The translations under genes and the position numbers were made by a program. The notes under the pieces were generated by a model. That model searched no databases. It saw only the letters and a program-made list of their open reading frames with translations, and was not told the origin of the DNA. Below are positions 1 to 8,771 of a DNA stretch of 64,000 bases, piece by piece. This stretch comes from JBOZRQ01 sp050789255 (GTDB taxonomy: Bacteria > Bacillota > Sulfobacillia > Symbiobacteriales > Symbiobacteriaceae), in assembly GCA_050789255.1 (NCBI GenBank), contig JBOZRQ010000003.1:1-64000 (forward strand). Reading direction: 5' to 3'. How positions within the stretch are numbered: the first letter of the stretch is position 1; every line of letters begins with the position of its first letter.

Positions 1-3000
1 ACGCAGGTCTCGGCGACGCTCACCGTGGCCAAGGCGGACACGGCCATCACCACTGGTAACGTCACGATCCATTACAACCAGGCGGGCAGCATCACGGCGA
101 CGCTGAAGGACGTGGGCGGCAACCCGATCGACCTGGCGACCCTGACCTTCAGGGTGAACGGCGGGGCCGCGCAGACGGCGACCACCAACGCCTCCGGCGT
201 GGCGACGCTCGGCTACACCCCGACCCTGGCGCCTGGCAGCTACACGTTTACGGTAGACTACGGCGGCAGCACCAATTACAACGCTGCCACGCAGGTCTCG
301 GGGACGCTGACGGTAACCCCGGCACCGACCACCCTGACCACCGCCAACGTGACCATTGCCTACAAGCAGGCGGGCAACATCACGGCGACCCTGAAGGACG
401 CCGGCGGCAACCCGATCAACGGTGCGACGCTAAGCTTCAAGGTGAACGGCGGCGCTGCGCAGACGGCGCCGACCAACGCCTCGGGCGTGGCAACGCTGAG
501 CTATACGCCGACGATGGCGCCTGGCAATTACACCTTCACGGTTGACTATGCTGGCGACACCAACTACGGCGCCGCGACGCAGGTCACAGGGACGCTGACC
601 GTCATCAAGGCGAACACCGCCTTGACGACAGCCAACGTCACCATCGCCTACAAGCAGGCGGGCAACATCACGGCGACCCTGAAGGATGCGAGCGGCAACC
701 CGATCAACCTGGCGACGCTGAGCTTCAAGGTGAACGGTGGAGCTGCGCAGACAGCCACCACCAACGCCAGCGGCGTAGCCACGCTGAACTACACCCCGAC
801 CCTGGCGCCCGGCAATTACACCTTCACCGTTGATTACGCCGGCGATACCTTCTACAACGCTGCTACGCAGGTCTCCGGGACGCTGACTGTAATCAAGGCG
901 AACACTACCCTGACCACAGCCAACGTCACCCTTGCTTACAACCAAGCGGGCAGCGTCACGGCGACGCTGAAGGATCAGGGCGGCAACCCGATCAACCTGG
1001 CGACGCTGTCCTTCAAGGTGAACGGTGGGGCGGCCCAGACGGCTACCACCAACGCATCGGGCGTGGCGACGCTAAACTACACCCCGACCCTGGCGCCTGG
1101 CACGTACACCTTCACTGTGGACTACGCGGGCGACACGAACTACAACGCCGCCGCGCAGGTCTCGGGGACGCTCACGGTGACCAAGGCAAACACGGCTATC
1201 ACGGCGAGCAACGTCACCATCCCCTACAACCAGGCGGGGAGTATTACGGCGACGCTGAAGGATGGATTTGGTAACCCCGTGAACCTGGCAACGCTGACGT
1301 TCAAGGTGAACGGCGGGCCTGCGCTGACGGCGACCACCAACGCCTCGGGCGTGGCCACCCTGAGCTACACCCCGGCCCTGAACCCGGGCAACTACCCGAT
1401 CACCGTGGACTTCGGCGGCAACGCGAACTATAACGCGGCCCCCCAGGCCACGGCCACCCTCACGGTCGCCAAGGTGCCCACGACCCTGACCCCGGTAAAC
1501 GCCACCATCACATATGGCCAGACCGTCACCCTGAGCGCCACCCTCAAGGATCCTGGCGGGACCGCTCTCAGCGGCCAGGGGATCTCGTTCTCGGTGAACG
1601 GATCCGTGGTAGGGTCGGGGACGACGAACGGCAGCGGCGTAGCCTACTTCACCTACACGCCGACACTGAATGCCGGCTCCTACACCATCACAGCGGACTT
1701 CGCGGCGACTCCGTTCTACAACACCTCGACGGGGACGGCGACGTTAACGATCAACAAAGCCCCGACAACGCTCACCCTCACCCCGGCGACGACCATCACC
1801 ATGACCTACGGTCCCAACCCTGCCTTCACTGCCCACCTGGTTGAGAACGTCTTCGGCTTGCCGCTGGCTGGGCAGACCATCACCTTCTCCGATACCGTCA
1901 CCACGTGTACGGCGGTGACCGATATCAACGGCGATGCTCCGTATTGCCAGGGGACGCCAAACGTCCGGGTGGCGAACTACAACATTACAGCGTCCTACGC
2001 CGCCACGACGAACTATCTGGCCTCGACGAGCAACACCGGGACGCTGAAGGTGAACAAGAGCAATACCACCATGACCGCCTTCGCCACCTCCATGAAACAG
2101 GGAGCCACCTCTGTTACCTTGACAGGGCAGTTGACCCGCAGCTCTGACGGGGCTGGAGTACCGGGCGTGGTCGTAAGGCTGACGGTGTCGGGCGGCGGCG
2201 GCGGTAACTGCCAGGGAACGACAGACGCCACCGGTACGGTCTCATGCACGCTCACCGGCACGGGGGGCTTCGGCACCGGAACCCGTACCATCACCCCTTC
2301 GTACCAGAGCGGGCTGAACACCACCAACTACAACAACCCGAACGCCGTCGCTGCTACCCTCACCATCGCTACGAACGTTGAAACCTTCCAGTCGTTCACC
2401 GCATCCCCGACGACCGTGAAGTACACCGATTCGGTGACCCTGACGGCGAAGCTGGCCTCCGGTCGAAATGGTGTGGTCGTGACGTTCATGCAGGGTAGCA
2501 CCGTGCTGGGAACGGCCACTACAGCGGGCGGAGGAGTAGCGACGTTCAACGCCCTGGTCAGTGATCTGACAGGCACGTTCACAGTCACCTCTCCGGCAAA
2601 TGCCACGTACACCGACGCTACGGCGTCGACGACAGTCACCGTCACCCCGAAGGATGTCACGCTGGCCTACACGGGCGATATCAGCCTCTCCGGCCCCAGC
2701 ACCCCGTTCAACTTGGGGGCTCAGGTGGCCCGTGTTGGCGGCCCGAACGCGGTTGACCTCTCCGGCAACGGCACGGTCATGGTGCAGTTCCGTGTGGAGA
2801 GCGTCCCCGCTGGGGTGTACGACCAGACGTTCCAGGTCAACATTGATGCCAACGGCGCCGCATCCCTGCCCATCTACATCGCCCAGGGTTCGTACAAGAT
2901 CACCACAACGCTCGTCCCGAACCCCTATCTCACAAATTCGGGGTCGGTGACGACCAACGTGCTCCAGGCCGGAGCCGGTGTCGGTCTGTGGGGTCAGTAC

Positions 3001-4275
3001 TTCATCGACCAGGTACCTCCCTACAACGTGAGCTTCCCTGGCCCGAAGCAGTGGGAGCAGCTGTCGATGAGCCGCATTGACCCGCAGATCAACTTCAGCT
3101 GGGGCACGTCCAATCCCGACTCGCAGGTGACGCAGAACACCAACTACTCGGTACGCTGGACTGGCAAGGTGGAGCCGTTCTTCACGGAAAACTACACCTT
3201 CTGTGTTCAGGCCAACGACGGGGTCCAGCTGTGGATTGGCGGCGTACCTCGGTTCGCTGCGGCCGCCTGGAACTCGCAGGGCACCTCAACTGGGTACCAG
3301 GAGTTCTGCACCGCTCCGATCGCGCTGACCGGTGGAGCCAAGACCGACATCAAGCTGGAGTACTGGCAAGACAGGGCTAACGCTGAAGTCCGGCTCTACT
3401 GGCAGAGCGCGAGCCAGCCGAAGGCGATCATCCCGCAGACGCAGCTCTACCCGACAACCACGTTCACCTCGGACCTCGGCCTGCGCGGTGAGTACTACCA
3501 GTCTGTTGCGGCAAACACCAATTCGGCCAACCCGTTATTCACTGCCGCTGGAACCACCCTGAAGTTCCTGCGCAACGACGGCAACATCAGCTTCCTCTGG
3601 AATGACAACCCCGTTGTTGTGCCCGGCCCCGGGATGAGTGACAACTACTACTTGATGCGTTGGACGGGCAACTGGACGCCGACCAAGAACATCAAGAGTA
3701 TCTGCACCAACTCGGACGACGGTGTGAAGGTCTGGATCGACAATGTCTTGCTGATCAACGTGTGGAATCAGCATGCCCCGCAGTGGGACTGCGCTAACGT
3801 CACGCTGAACGCAGGGACCACTCACACCATCAAGATCGAGTACTACGAGCACGCGGGCAACTCGTACATCGCCTTTGCCGGCTTGACGGTGGCGAATGCG
3901 ACAACTGCTACCGCAGCCGACGTGATCCCGGTAGGCGAGTTTACTCTGCCGGCCGGTGGACAGCCGGCGACGCCCAGTGTGCCCACGGTTACCGGCATCG
4001 GGAACTACCAGGCCAGGCTCAGCTGGAACTGGCAGAATCCGACCCTAAACCCGCTGGTGACGAGCTACGTCATCTACCGCGGAACGACGGCCGGGTTTAC
4101 CGCCGATGACACGACGATGGTGGGAACGACCGGACCCGGCACCAGCCCCACCGTGACGTACGTCGATTCCAACCTGGTCAGCGGGACGACCTATTACTAC
4201 AAGATCATCGCGCTTGACTCGGCGGGGAACCGATCGAACGTCACGGCAGATTCCGGCCCGTACACGCAGCCCTAG
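1..4275 (+). CDS. Giant secreted Ig-repeat / PA14 / Fn3 protein (5' end outside window)
   Basis: The reading frame is open from base 1, and the first eight codons match the end of a repeat unit (TQVSATLT), so the gene begins upstream and the GTG at 25 is internal. The visible 1424 residues start with about five bacterial Ig-like units of 96 residues (288 nt), nearly identical at both protein and DNA level, followed by about four more divergent Ig-like units to nt 2650. Two PA14-like domains follow (about nt 2986-3455 and 3478-3900), each with the RWTG core and a DGV(Q/K)(L/V)WI strand. A fibronectin type III domain ends the protein (about nt 3960-4272). No LPXTG anchor is present. PA14 domains usually bind carbohydrate, so a surface or secreted adhesin or matrix protein is likely (inference). 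Confidence 0.85.
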   Translation, partial: TQVSATLTVAKADTAITTGNVTIHYNQAGSITATLKDVGGNPIDLATLTFRVNGGAAQTATTNASGVATLGYTPTLAPGSYTFTVDYGGSTNYNAATQVSGTLTVTPAPTTLTTANVTIAYKQAGNITATLKDAGGNPINGATLSFKVNGGAAQTAPTNASGVATLSYTPTMAPGNYTFTVDYAGDTNYGAATQVTGTLTVIKANTALTTANVTIAYKQAGNITATLKDASGNPINLATLSFKVNGGAAQTATTNASGVATLNYTPTLAPGNYTFTVDYAGDTFYNAATQVSGTLTVIKANTTLTTANVTLAYNQAGSVTATLKDQGGNPINLATLSFKVNGGAAQTATTNASGVATLNYTPTLAPGTYTFTVDYAGDTNYNAAAQVSGTLTVTKANTAITASNVTIPYNQAGSITATLKDGFGNPVNLATLTFKVNGGPALTATTNASGVATLSYTPALNPGNYPITVDFGGNANYNAAPQATATLTVAKVPTTLTPVNATITYGQTVTLSATLKDPGGTALSGQGISFSVNGSVVGSGTTNGSGVAYFTYTPTLNAGSYTITADFAATPFYNTSTGTATLTINKAPTTLTLTPATTITMTYGPNPAFTAHLVENVFGLPLAGQTITFSDTVTTCTAVTDINGDAPYCQGTPNVRVANYNITASYAATTNYLASTSNTGTLKVNKSNTTMTAFATSMKQGATSVTLTGQLTRSSDGAGVPGVVVRLTVSGGGGGNCQGTTDATGTVSCTLTGTGGFGTGTRTITPSYQSGLNTTNYNNPNAVAATLTIATNVETFQSFTASPTTVKYTDSVTLTAKLASGRNGVVVTFMQGSTVLGTATTAGGGVATFNALVSDLTGTFTVTSPANATYTDATASTTVTVTPKDVTLAYTGDISLSGPSTPFNLGAQVARVGGPNAVDLSGNGTVMVQFRVESVPAGVYDQTFQVNIDANGAASLPIYIAQGSYKITTTLVPNPYLTNSGSVTTNVLQAGAGVGLWGQYFIDQVPPYNVSFPGPKQWEQLSMSRIDPQINFSWGTSNPDSQVTQNTNYSVRWTGKVEPFFTENYTFCVQANDGVQLWIGGVPRFAAAAWNSQGTSTGYQEFCTAPIALTGGAKTDIKLEYWQDRANAEVRLYWQSASQPKAIIPQTQLYPTTTFTSDLGLRGEYYQSVAANTNSANPLFTAAGTTLKFLRNDGNISFLWNDNPVVVPGPGMSDNYYLMRWTGNWTPTKNIKSICTNSDDGVKVWIDNVLLINVWNQHAPQWDCANVTLNAGTTHTIKIEYYEHAGNSYIAFAGLTVANATTATAADVIPVGEFTLPAGGQPATPSVPTVTGIGNYQARLSWNWQNPTLNPLVTSYVIYRGTTAGFTADDTTMVGTTGPGTSPTVTYVDSNLVSGTTYYYKIIALDSAGNRSNVTADSGPYTQP

Positions 4276-4285
4276 TGCAAAAAGC

Positions 4286-4324
4286 GAACCGGGAAGGCTA
4301 CACAGCCTTCCCGGTTCACTTTTT
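4286..4324. terminator. Bidirectional Rho-independent terminator
   Basis: A perfect 14-bp stem (4286-4299 with 4304-4317) closes a 4-nt loop. It is preceded by five A and followed by five T after AC, so it can end both the Ig-repeat gene on plus and the YwbE-like gene on minus. Confidence 0.9.
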
Positions 4325-4325
4325 G

Positions 4326-4751
4326 TCAGGAGCGGGGCTCGCCGGCGCCCGGCACGGTCAGGTTCTTCTTGACCCGGCCCACGGTGCGGTCTCGCAGTTC
4401 CACCTTCATGCCGTGGGGGTGGGGGCCGCGGGTGAGCACCCGGAAAACCACGCCTTCGACCCCGTCGGACTCGCCGCCGCCGAAGCGCCGGGTCATTTGC
4501 TGCCCCTTGGTCTCCACGATCACCTTGTCGCCGGGTTCCACCGTGCGGCGGCGCTCCTGCGGGGGCGCCGCTGTTTCTGTTTTGGGCGCCGCCACCGGGC
4601 GGGTCTCCAGGGTCCAGGTGGCGGTGTCGCCCTCTGTTATAACCCCGGCCAATAGGTAGCCCCCTGAGGGGCTCAGGTACCACTCCAGGTCTTTTACAGC
4701 AGCGGCCAGCGCTTTGAGGTCGGTCAGATTCACCTTAATTTGATGAGCCAC
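4326..4751 (-). CDS. YwbE-like (DUF2196) C-terminal domain protein
   Basis: 141 residues from a GTG start with a GAGGAG ribosome-binding site about 11 nt upstream. The C-terminal half (about residues 70-130) carries the YwbE/DUF2196 pattern: a PGDKV strand, then a PHPHGMKVEL segment and a GRVKK ending. YwbE itself is only about 60 residues long. Here an N-terminal part of about 65 residues precedes it (DLEWYLSPSGGYL), which I do not recognise, followed by a Pro/Ala/Glu linker. The start overlaps the end of the upstream DUF429 gene by 17 nt, so the two are probably translated together. The molecular function of the family is not known. Confidence 0.65.
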   Translation of the reverse strand: MAHQIKVNLTDLKALAAAVKDLEWYLSPSGGYLLAGVITEGDTATWTLETRPVAAPKTETAAPPQERRRTVEPGDKVIVETKGQQMTRRFGGGESDGVEGVVFRVLTRGPHPHGMKVELRDRTVGRVKKNLTVPGAGEPRS

Positions 4752-5469
4752 GGTCGTTCGATCTCCTCTTCATGATCTGCATCCGGAGCCCGAAGTCGTC
4801 CAGCGGCGGGTCCGGCGGGAGGGGCGCCGCGCCGTGTAGCTGTACCTGCTTCGCCATGACGGCGCACACCATCGCATCGATGAAGTCATCGGGGGCGGCC
4901 AGGACCCGGCGGTAGGAGGCGAGGGCCTCGCTCAGGCGGCCGGCTGCGTTGATACCTAACAGCGCCAGCCGCTCCTGCTGGCCCTCTGGGGTTTTCTTGG
5001 CGTGTTGCATCGGGGTCCCGCCGTTTAGCACGGTGAAGCACACCTCCGGGTGCGCCTCCTGCACCCGGCGCTGGAGTTCCGGCGCCGCCGTGAGCGCCCG
5101 GTCCGCCTCGGCGATCTTGGGGCAGATGCCCCAGGTTTGGCGGCTGATTTTCCGCCCGGTGGCCGCCTGGTTGAGCTCACAGGCCGCCTCGTAGGACTCG
5201 GCGTGCACCGCCTGGCGCGTTGGTACCTGAAACACGCTGGACCCCCTGGGCCGGCCCAGGAGCCGCCGGGCGGCAACCTCGCACACCCGCTCGGGCCCCC
5301 CGTTGGTCAGGCCCATGGGGATATCGACCAGCACCCGCTCGGCGCCCGCCGTGGCGGCGAGCATTTCGTCGAATGAGGCCACGATTAGCAAGGGCAGCAT
5401 CGCGTTATTCTGCAGGAGGGCGACGACCCAGCCGCCACGGCACCCATCGACCCCTGCCACCAGCGCCAT
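4735..5469 (-). CDS. DUF429 family protein (predicted RNase H-like nuclease)
   Basis: The protein begins MALVAGVDGCRGGW, the hallmark start of the DUF429/COG4923 family, which is predicted to adopt an RNase H fold with the early Asp (D8) as a metal ligand. Further signs are VDIPMGL near residue 50, PTRQAV, and a C-terminal DDFIDAMVCAV segment supplying late acidic residues. The frame also offers an upstream ATG at 5487. I chose 5469 because GGGAGG lies 10 nt before it and the protein then starts as in homologues. It overlaps the downstream YwbE-like gene. Nuclease activity is predicted for the family, and the biological role is unknown. Confidence 0.75.
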   Translation of the reverse strand: MALVAGVDGCRGGWVVALLQNNAMLPLLIVASFDEMLAATAGAERVLVDIPMGLTNGGPERVCEVAARRLLGRPRGSSVFQVPTRQAVHAESYEAACELNQAATGRKISRQTWGICPKIAEADRALTAAPELQRRVQEAHPEVCFTVLNGGTPMQHAKKTPEGQQERLALLGINAAGRLSEALASYRRVLAAPDDFIDAMVCAVMAKQVQLHGAAPLPPDPPLDDFGLRMQIMKRRSNDRGSSN

Positions 5470-5568
5470 AGCAGGTCTGCCTCCCATCTGTCACGAATGC
5501 ACGTTCATTGCACAATGGGTGGCCAATCACCTGCAAGCATTCCCGTCTGCATCAAAGGAGACGACATC

Positions 5569-6219
5569 GTGACAGCTACAGATCTCTTCTCCTGCACAAA
5601 TCTCTGGGTAGAGCGCTCCGGTCAGGCGATTCTGCAAGGGCTTTCGGTTACGATTCCGGCCGAGGGGATTACCTGCCTGGTGGGCGCGAGCGGGTCGGGA
5701 AAGAGCACCCTGCTCCGGCTGCTCAACCGGCTGGATGACCCCACCCGGGGCAGCATTGCGTACCGAGGTCAGGAGCTGAGCACCCTGGATCCGCTGGACC
5801 TGCGCCGCCGGGTGGCCCTGGTGCTCCAAACCCCGGTCATGCTCCCTGGCACCGTGCGGGAGAACCTGGAGGCCGGGCATGTCATTCGGGGGCGCCGCCT
5901 CGCCGACCCGGGCGCCTGGCTGGAGCGGGTGGGTCTTAGCCCGGCCTTGCTGGAGAAGACCGCCAAGGACCTCTCCGGCGGTGAGAAACAGCGGGTCTCG
6001 CTGGCCCGATCGCTTTCGGTGGAGCCTGAGGCGCTGCTGCTCGATGAGGTGACCGCTTCGCTGGACCAGGAATCTGCTCATGTCATTGAGCGGTTGATTG
6101 TCGACCTGGGCCTCCCCGCCGTATGGATCTCCCACGACCCGGCTCAGGTGAGCCGGGTTGCGGCGCGCGTTCTGCACATGGAGGCCGGGCGCCTGCGGGA
6201 GGAGGTGACCGCGCAGTGA
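5569..6219 (+). CDS. fetA: ABC transporter ATP-binding protein, FetA/YbbL type
   Basis: 216 residues. Walker A GASGSGKST (39-47), signature LSGG (135-138) and Walker B ALLLDE (155-160) are intact, so this is an active ATPase subunit. The short size and the following single permease of the YbbM/FetB family point to the FetAB type, described in E. coli as an iron exporter; substrate here is inferred. The frame is open to 5497, but AAAGGAG sits 8 nt before the GTG at 5569 and upstream residues do not resemble the family, so 5569 is chosen. Its TGA overlaps the GTG of the permease gene, so the two are translationally coupled. Confidence 0.8.
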   Translation: MTATDLFSCTNLWVERSGQAILQGLSVTIPAEGITCLVGASGSGKSTLLRLLNRLDDPTRGSIAYRGQELSTLDPLDLRRRVALVLQTPVMLPGTVRENLEAGHVIRGRRLADPGAWLERVGLSPALLEKTAKDLSGGEKQRVSLARSLSVEPEALLLDEVTASLDQESAHVIERLIVDLGLPAVWISHDPAQVSRVAARVLHMEAGRLREEVTAQ

Positions 6220-6962
6220 CCCCCATCTCTTTGGCGTTAACCCTGGTCTTTGTGGCGGTTGTCGCCGCGGTGTCCATGTGGCAGAAGCTCGGGCTGGAGC
6301 GGGACCTGCTGGTGGGCGCCGCCCGGGCAGCCGTCCAGCTGATCGCGGTCGGGTACGTGCTGGTTTGGGTGTTTGGTGCCAACTCGTGGATTCCTATGGT
6401 GCTGATGCTGGCCGTCATGCTGTGGGTGGCGGCACACAACGCGGCCAAGCGGGGCGAAGGGCTGCCGGGGATACGCCTGCGGGTGCTCGCCGCGATCGGG
6501 CTCGCCGAGGTGATCACCCTGGGCACCATGCTGGCCCTTAGAATCATACCGGCCACGGCGCAGTATGTAATCCCCGTCAGCGGCATGGTGATCGGCAACG
6601 CGATGGTCAACGCCGGCCTGCTGCTGAACCGCCTGAAGGGTGAGGTGAGCGCCCGCTCGGGGGAGATCGAGGTGTGGCTGGCGCTGGGAGCGGCGCCTCG
6701 GCAGGCGGCGGCCCAGGTGCTGAAGGCCGCCGTGAAGGCAGCCATGATCCCCAGCGTGGACGCCTTAAAGACCGTGGGCCTGGTGCAGCTACCGGGCATG
6801 ATGACCGGTCAGATCCTTGCGGGGGCCAGCCCCCTGGAGGCCGTGAAGTACCAGATCCTTGTGATGTACTCCCTGGCTGCCGCCTCGGCGATTTGCAGCA
6901 TGACCCTGGGCCTGTTGAGCGTGCCGCTCTTCTTCACCAAGAACGCCCAGTTAGTGAAGTGA
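6216..6962 (+). CDS. fetB: ABC transporter permease, FetB/YbbM (UPF0014) type
   Basis: 248 residues from a GTG that overlaps the stop of the ATPase gene, with GGGAGGAGGTGA just upstream. The protein has about six to seven hydrophobic segments. Family features include the QL(I/L)AVGYVL region near residue 45, the GMVIGNAMV motif about residue 125 and the LPGMMTGQILAGASP segment near residue 190, typical of UPF0014/FetB. E. coli FetB is 259 residues, so this is full length. With the preceding ATPase it should form a two-gene membrane exporter for iron or another metal ion (family knowledge, not tested here). The long plus-strand frame starting at 6123 runs inside fetA and is not used. Confidence 0.8.
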   Translation: MTPISLALTLVFVAVVAAVSMWQKLGLERDLLVGAARAAVQLIAVGYVLVWVFGANSWIPMVLMLAVMLWVAAHNAAKRGEGLPGIRLRVLAAIGLAEVITLGTMLALRIIPATAQYVIPVSGMVIGNAMVNAGLLLNRLKGEVSARSGEIEVWLALGAAPRQAAAQVLKAAVKAAMIPSVDALKTVGLVQLPGMMTGQILAGASPLEAVKYQILVMYSLAAASAICSMTLGLLSVPLFFTKNAQLVK

Positions 6963-6976
6963 CCCGCCTGCCCCTA

Positions 6977-7028
6977 CCGAACTTCGCCCTCAGCTAATCC
7001 GTTATTAGTTATGAGCGGAAAAGTTCGG
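6977..7028. terminator. Long imperfect hairpin after fetB
   Basis: Arms CCGAACTT (6977-6984) and AAGTTCGG (7021-7028) enclose a second imperfect pairing between CTCA..CTAAT and ATTAG..TGAG. There is no T tract, so it may be a weak terminator or an mRNA-stabilising structure. Confidence 0.45.
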
Positions 7029-7047
7029 ACTTAAAGGGGGTGGCGGG

Positions 7048-7398
7048 GTGGCCAGATTCACCCGGCATGCTTACGTGAGGTTTCGGATGCGACGTCCGGG
7101 CATTGGATGGGGCAAATTGAGCAGGATCCAGGTTGAACTGGCGGCCCGGGAAAGCTTTGAACGGAGCCAGTTCATTAGCTTTGAGGAGGCGAGGGCCCGA
7201 ATCGGGGGACGGTTGGCCAAGCGGGACTGGAATCAGTATTTCCGGACCGACGGCACCGGGCCGGGGATCTGGGTCACCTGCTGGTCGAAGGGCGAAGAGG
7301 TGGTGCTCACCTACCTGCACCCCGAGTCCTGGTTCATTGGGCTGAAACCCAGCCAGCGGGTGAAGCGCTCCGTGCGCAGGGCGCCGGCTCGTGTATAA
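7048..7398 (+). CDS. Hypothetical protein, 116 aa, basic
   Basis: The frame starts at GTG 7048 with AAGGGGGTGG upstream and ends 63 nt before manA. The protein is soluble, basic at both ends (RFRMRRPGIGW and VKRSVRRAPARV) and rich in aromatic residues. It contains DWNQYFRTDGTGPGIWVTCW in the middle, suggesting a small compact beta fold. I do not recognise a family. The start and ribosome-binding site are good and codon use matches its neighbours, so it is likely a real gene. It stands between the fetAB unit and manA, and could share transcription with manA. Confidence 0.55.
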   Translation: MARFTRHAYVRFRMRRPGIGWGKLSRIQVELAARESFERSQFISFEEARARIGGRLAKRDWNQYFRTDGTGPGIWVTCWSKGEEVVLTYLHPESWFIGLKPSQRVKRSVRRAPARV

Positions 7399-7461
7399 TG
7401 GACACAATCACGTCCGACACAGGGGGCGCCAGAGCCTCCTGTTTCGTTTTGGGAGGCAGCC

Positions 7462-8427
7462 ATGACCAATCTCTATCCACTGATCTTTACGCCCGTCTTC
7501 AAAGAGCGCGTCTGGGGCGGACGGCGCCTGAGCCCCTGGTTCTCCACCTTGCCCGAGGGCCCCATTGGGGAGGCCTGGGTGCTGAGCGACCACCCGCAGG
7601 GGCGCACCTTGGTGGCCAACGGCCCGCTGGCTGGCAAGTCGTTGGCCGACCTGCGCTCGCAGTACGGCGAGCGCCTGGTGGGGCGCAAGGGCGTCTCGGA
7701 GAAGAGCGGGGAGTTCCCGCTGCTGTTTAAGCTGCTGGACTGCCAGGACGATCTCTCGGTTCAGGTGCACCCCACCGATGAGTACCCGGGCCTGGCCCCC
7801 TCGGAGCTTGGCAAGACCGAGATGTGGGTGGTGCTCGATGCGGCGCCCGGCGCCAAGGCGGTTTACGGCCTGAAGGCTGGGGTCACGGCGGAGAGCTTCG
7901 CCGCCGCTGTGGCAGAGGGCCGCACGATGGAAGTGATGCGCGAGGTGGAGGTGCGCCCCGGCGACGTGCTCTACGTGCCCGCCGGCACGATTCACGCCCT
8001 GGGGACCGGGCTGCTGGTGGCCGAGATCCAGCAGAGCTCGGACACGACCTACCGGGTCTACGACTACGGCCGTCTGGGCCTCGATGGCAGGCCCCGGGAG
8101 CTGCACGTGGAGCATGCGCTGAAGGTAACCACCTATGGCGAGCCTCCCGCTGTTACTCATCCGCAGCGGCCGGCGCCCAATCAGTGGCAGGAGATCTGCC
8201 GCTCGCCGTTCTTCGTGGTGGCCCAGGGCGTGTGCGAGGGCGCCTGGGCCCAGTCTACCACGCCCGACTCCTTCCAGGTGGTCATGGTGCTGGAGGGCGA
8301 GGGCTCGATCGGTTGGGCCGGGGCAAGCGAGGCGCTGAGGCCCGGCGCCGCCGTGCTGGTCCCCGCCGACCTGGGCAGCTACACCCTGGAAGGCAGCATG
8401 CGGACTCTGCTGGTGTACGTTCGTTGA
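7462..8427 (+). CDS. manA: Mannose-6-phosphate isomerase, class I
   Basis: 321 residues, the usual size of the short Firmicute type I enzyme. It interconverts mannose-6-phosphate and fructose-6-phosphate in the cytosol. Metal ligands expected for the cupin fold are visible: Q101 and H103 in QVHPTDEYP, E120 in GKTEMWVV and H178 in VPAGTIHAL. The segment QQSSDTTYRVYDYGR (about residues 193-207) is also diagnostic. GGGAGG lies 6 nt before the ATG. A strong hairpin follows the stop, so manA ends its transcript. It could feed mannose or mannan catabolism or supply mannose for cell-surface glycans; the context does not decide. Confidence 0.92.
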   Translation: MTNLYPLIFTPVFKERVWGGRRLSPWFSTLPEGPIGEAWVLSDHPQGRTLVANGPLAGKSLADLRSQYGERLVGRKGVSEKSGEFPLLFKLLDCQDDLSVQVHPTDEYPGLAPSELGKTEMWVVLDAAPGAKAVYGLKAGVTAESFAAAVAEGRTMEVMREVEVRPGDVLYVPAGTIHALGTGLLVAEIQQSSDTTYRVYDYGRLGLDGRPRELHVEHALKVTTYGEPPAVTHPQRPAPNQWQEICRSPFFVVAQGVCEGAWAQSTTPDSFQVVMVLEGEGSIGWAGASEALRPGAAVLVPADLGSYTLEGSMRTLLVYVR

Positions 8428-8435
8428 AGCTAGAC

Positions 8436-8478
8436 GGGTCCGGCGTCCCTTACGACAGGGGACGCCGGACCCGGTTGT
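8436..8478 (+). terminator. Rho-independent terminator of manA
   Basis: A 14-bp perfect stem (8436-8449 with 8459-8472) with a 9-nt loop is followed by GGTTGTTTG. It lies 8 nt after the manA stop. Confidence 0.8.
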
Positions 8479-8504
8479 TTGATTGTGAGGCTCGTGGTCG
8501 ATAG

Positions 8505-8537
8505 TGCTACCAGTCGACATTATGTAAGGTGGTAGCA
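8505..8537. promoter_or_regulatory. Inverted repeat before the XRE mini-gene
   Basis: TGCTACCA (8505-8512) and TGGTAGCA (8530-8537) form an 8-bp inverted repeat with a 17-nt gap. The right arm overlaps the ribosome-binding site AAGGTGG of the small HTH gene. It could be an operator bound by the HTH protein or a hairpin that hides the ribosome-binding site (inference). Confidence 0.45.
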
Positions 8538-8541
8538 TGGC

Positions 8542-8697
8542 ATGGGACTCGGACAGAGGAAGACCAGCTTGGCACACTGGCGCCGGATCCGCGGCCTTTC
8601 GCAAGAGGAGCTGGGACGGCTCCTACGCGTCACCGGGCGAACTCGTCCTCCGGGTGAACAGGTGACACGGCTAGACAACCAGGCTTCCATTTTATGA
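8542..8697 (+). CDS. Mini XRE/HTH_3-like protein (51 aa), possibly a remnant
   Basis: An ATG at 8542, with AAGGTGG 10 nt upstream, opens a 51-codon frame. The product reads as one helix-turn-helix unit of the XRE/Cro family: LAHWRRIRGLSQEELGRLL matches the first two helices, and EQVTRLDN matches the recognition-helix pattern (compare QVSRLEN). A short RTRPPG insert replaces the usual turn, and the frame stops right after the HTH, where family members normally continue. It is therefore either a very small DNA-binding protein or a decayed regulator. An inverted repeat just upstream fits autoregulation. It lies between the manA terminator and the GH4 gene. Confidence 0.5.
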   Translation: MGLGQRKTSLAHWRRIRGLSQEELGRLLRVTGRTRPPGEQVTRLDNQASIL

Positions 8698-8771
8698 ACT
8701 GAGCGCTTATTGGCCACCGAGCAGGAGTTCACTCCCCGCGGTGGAACATGACGGTCTGGAGGGATGCACCT

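Noticed and set aside
1..1500. CRISPR array or non-coding tandem repeat
   Set aside because: The 288-nt period stays in one open frame coding Ig-like domains.
6123..6215. Longer N-terminus for fetB
   Set aside because: Lies inside the fetA coding frame, with no family similarity; the GTG at 6216 has a strong ribosome-binding site.
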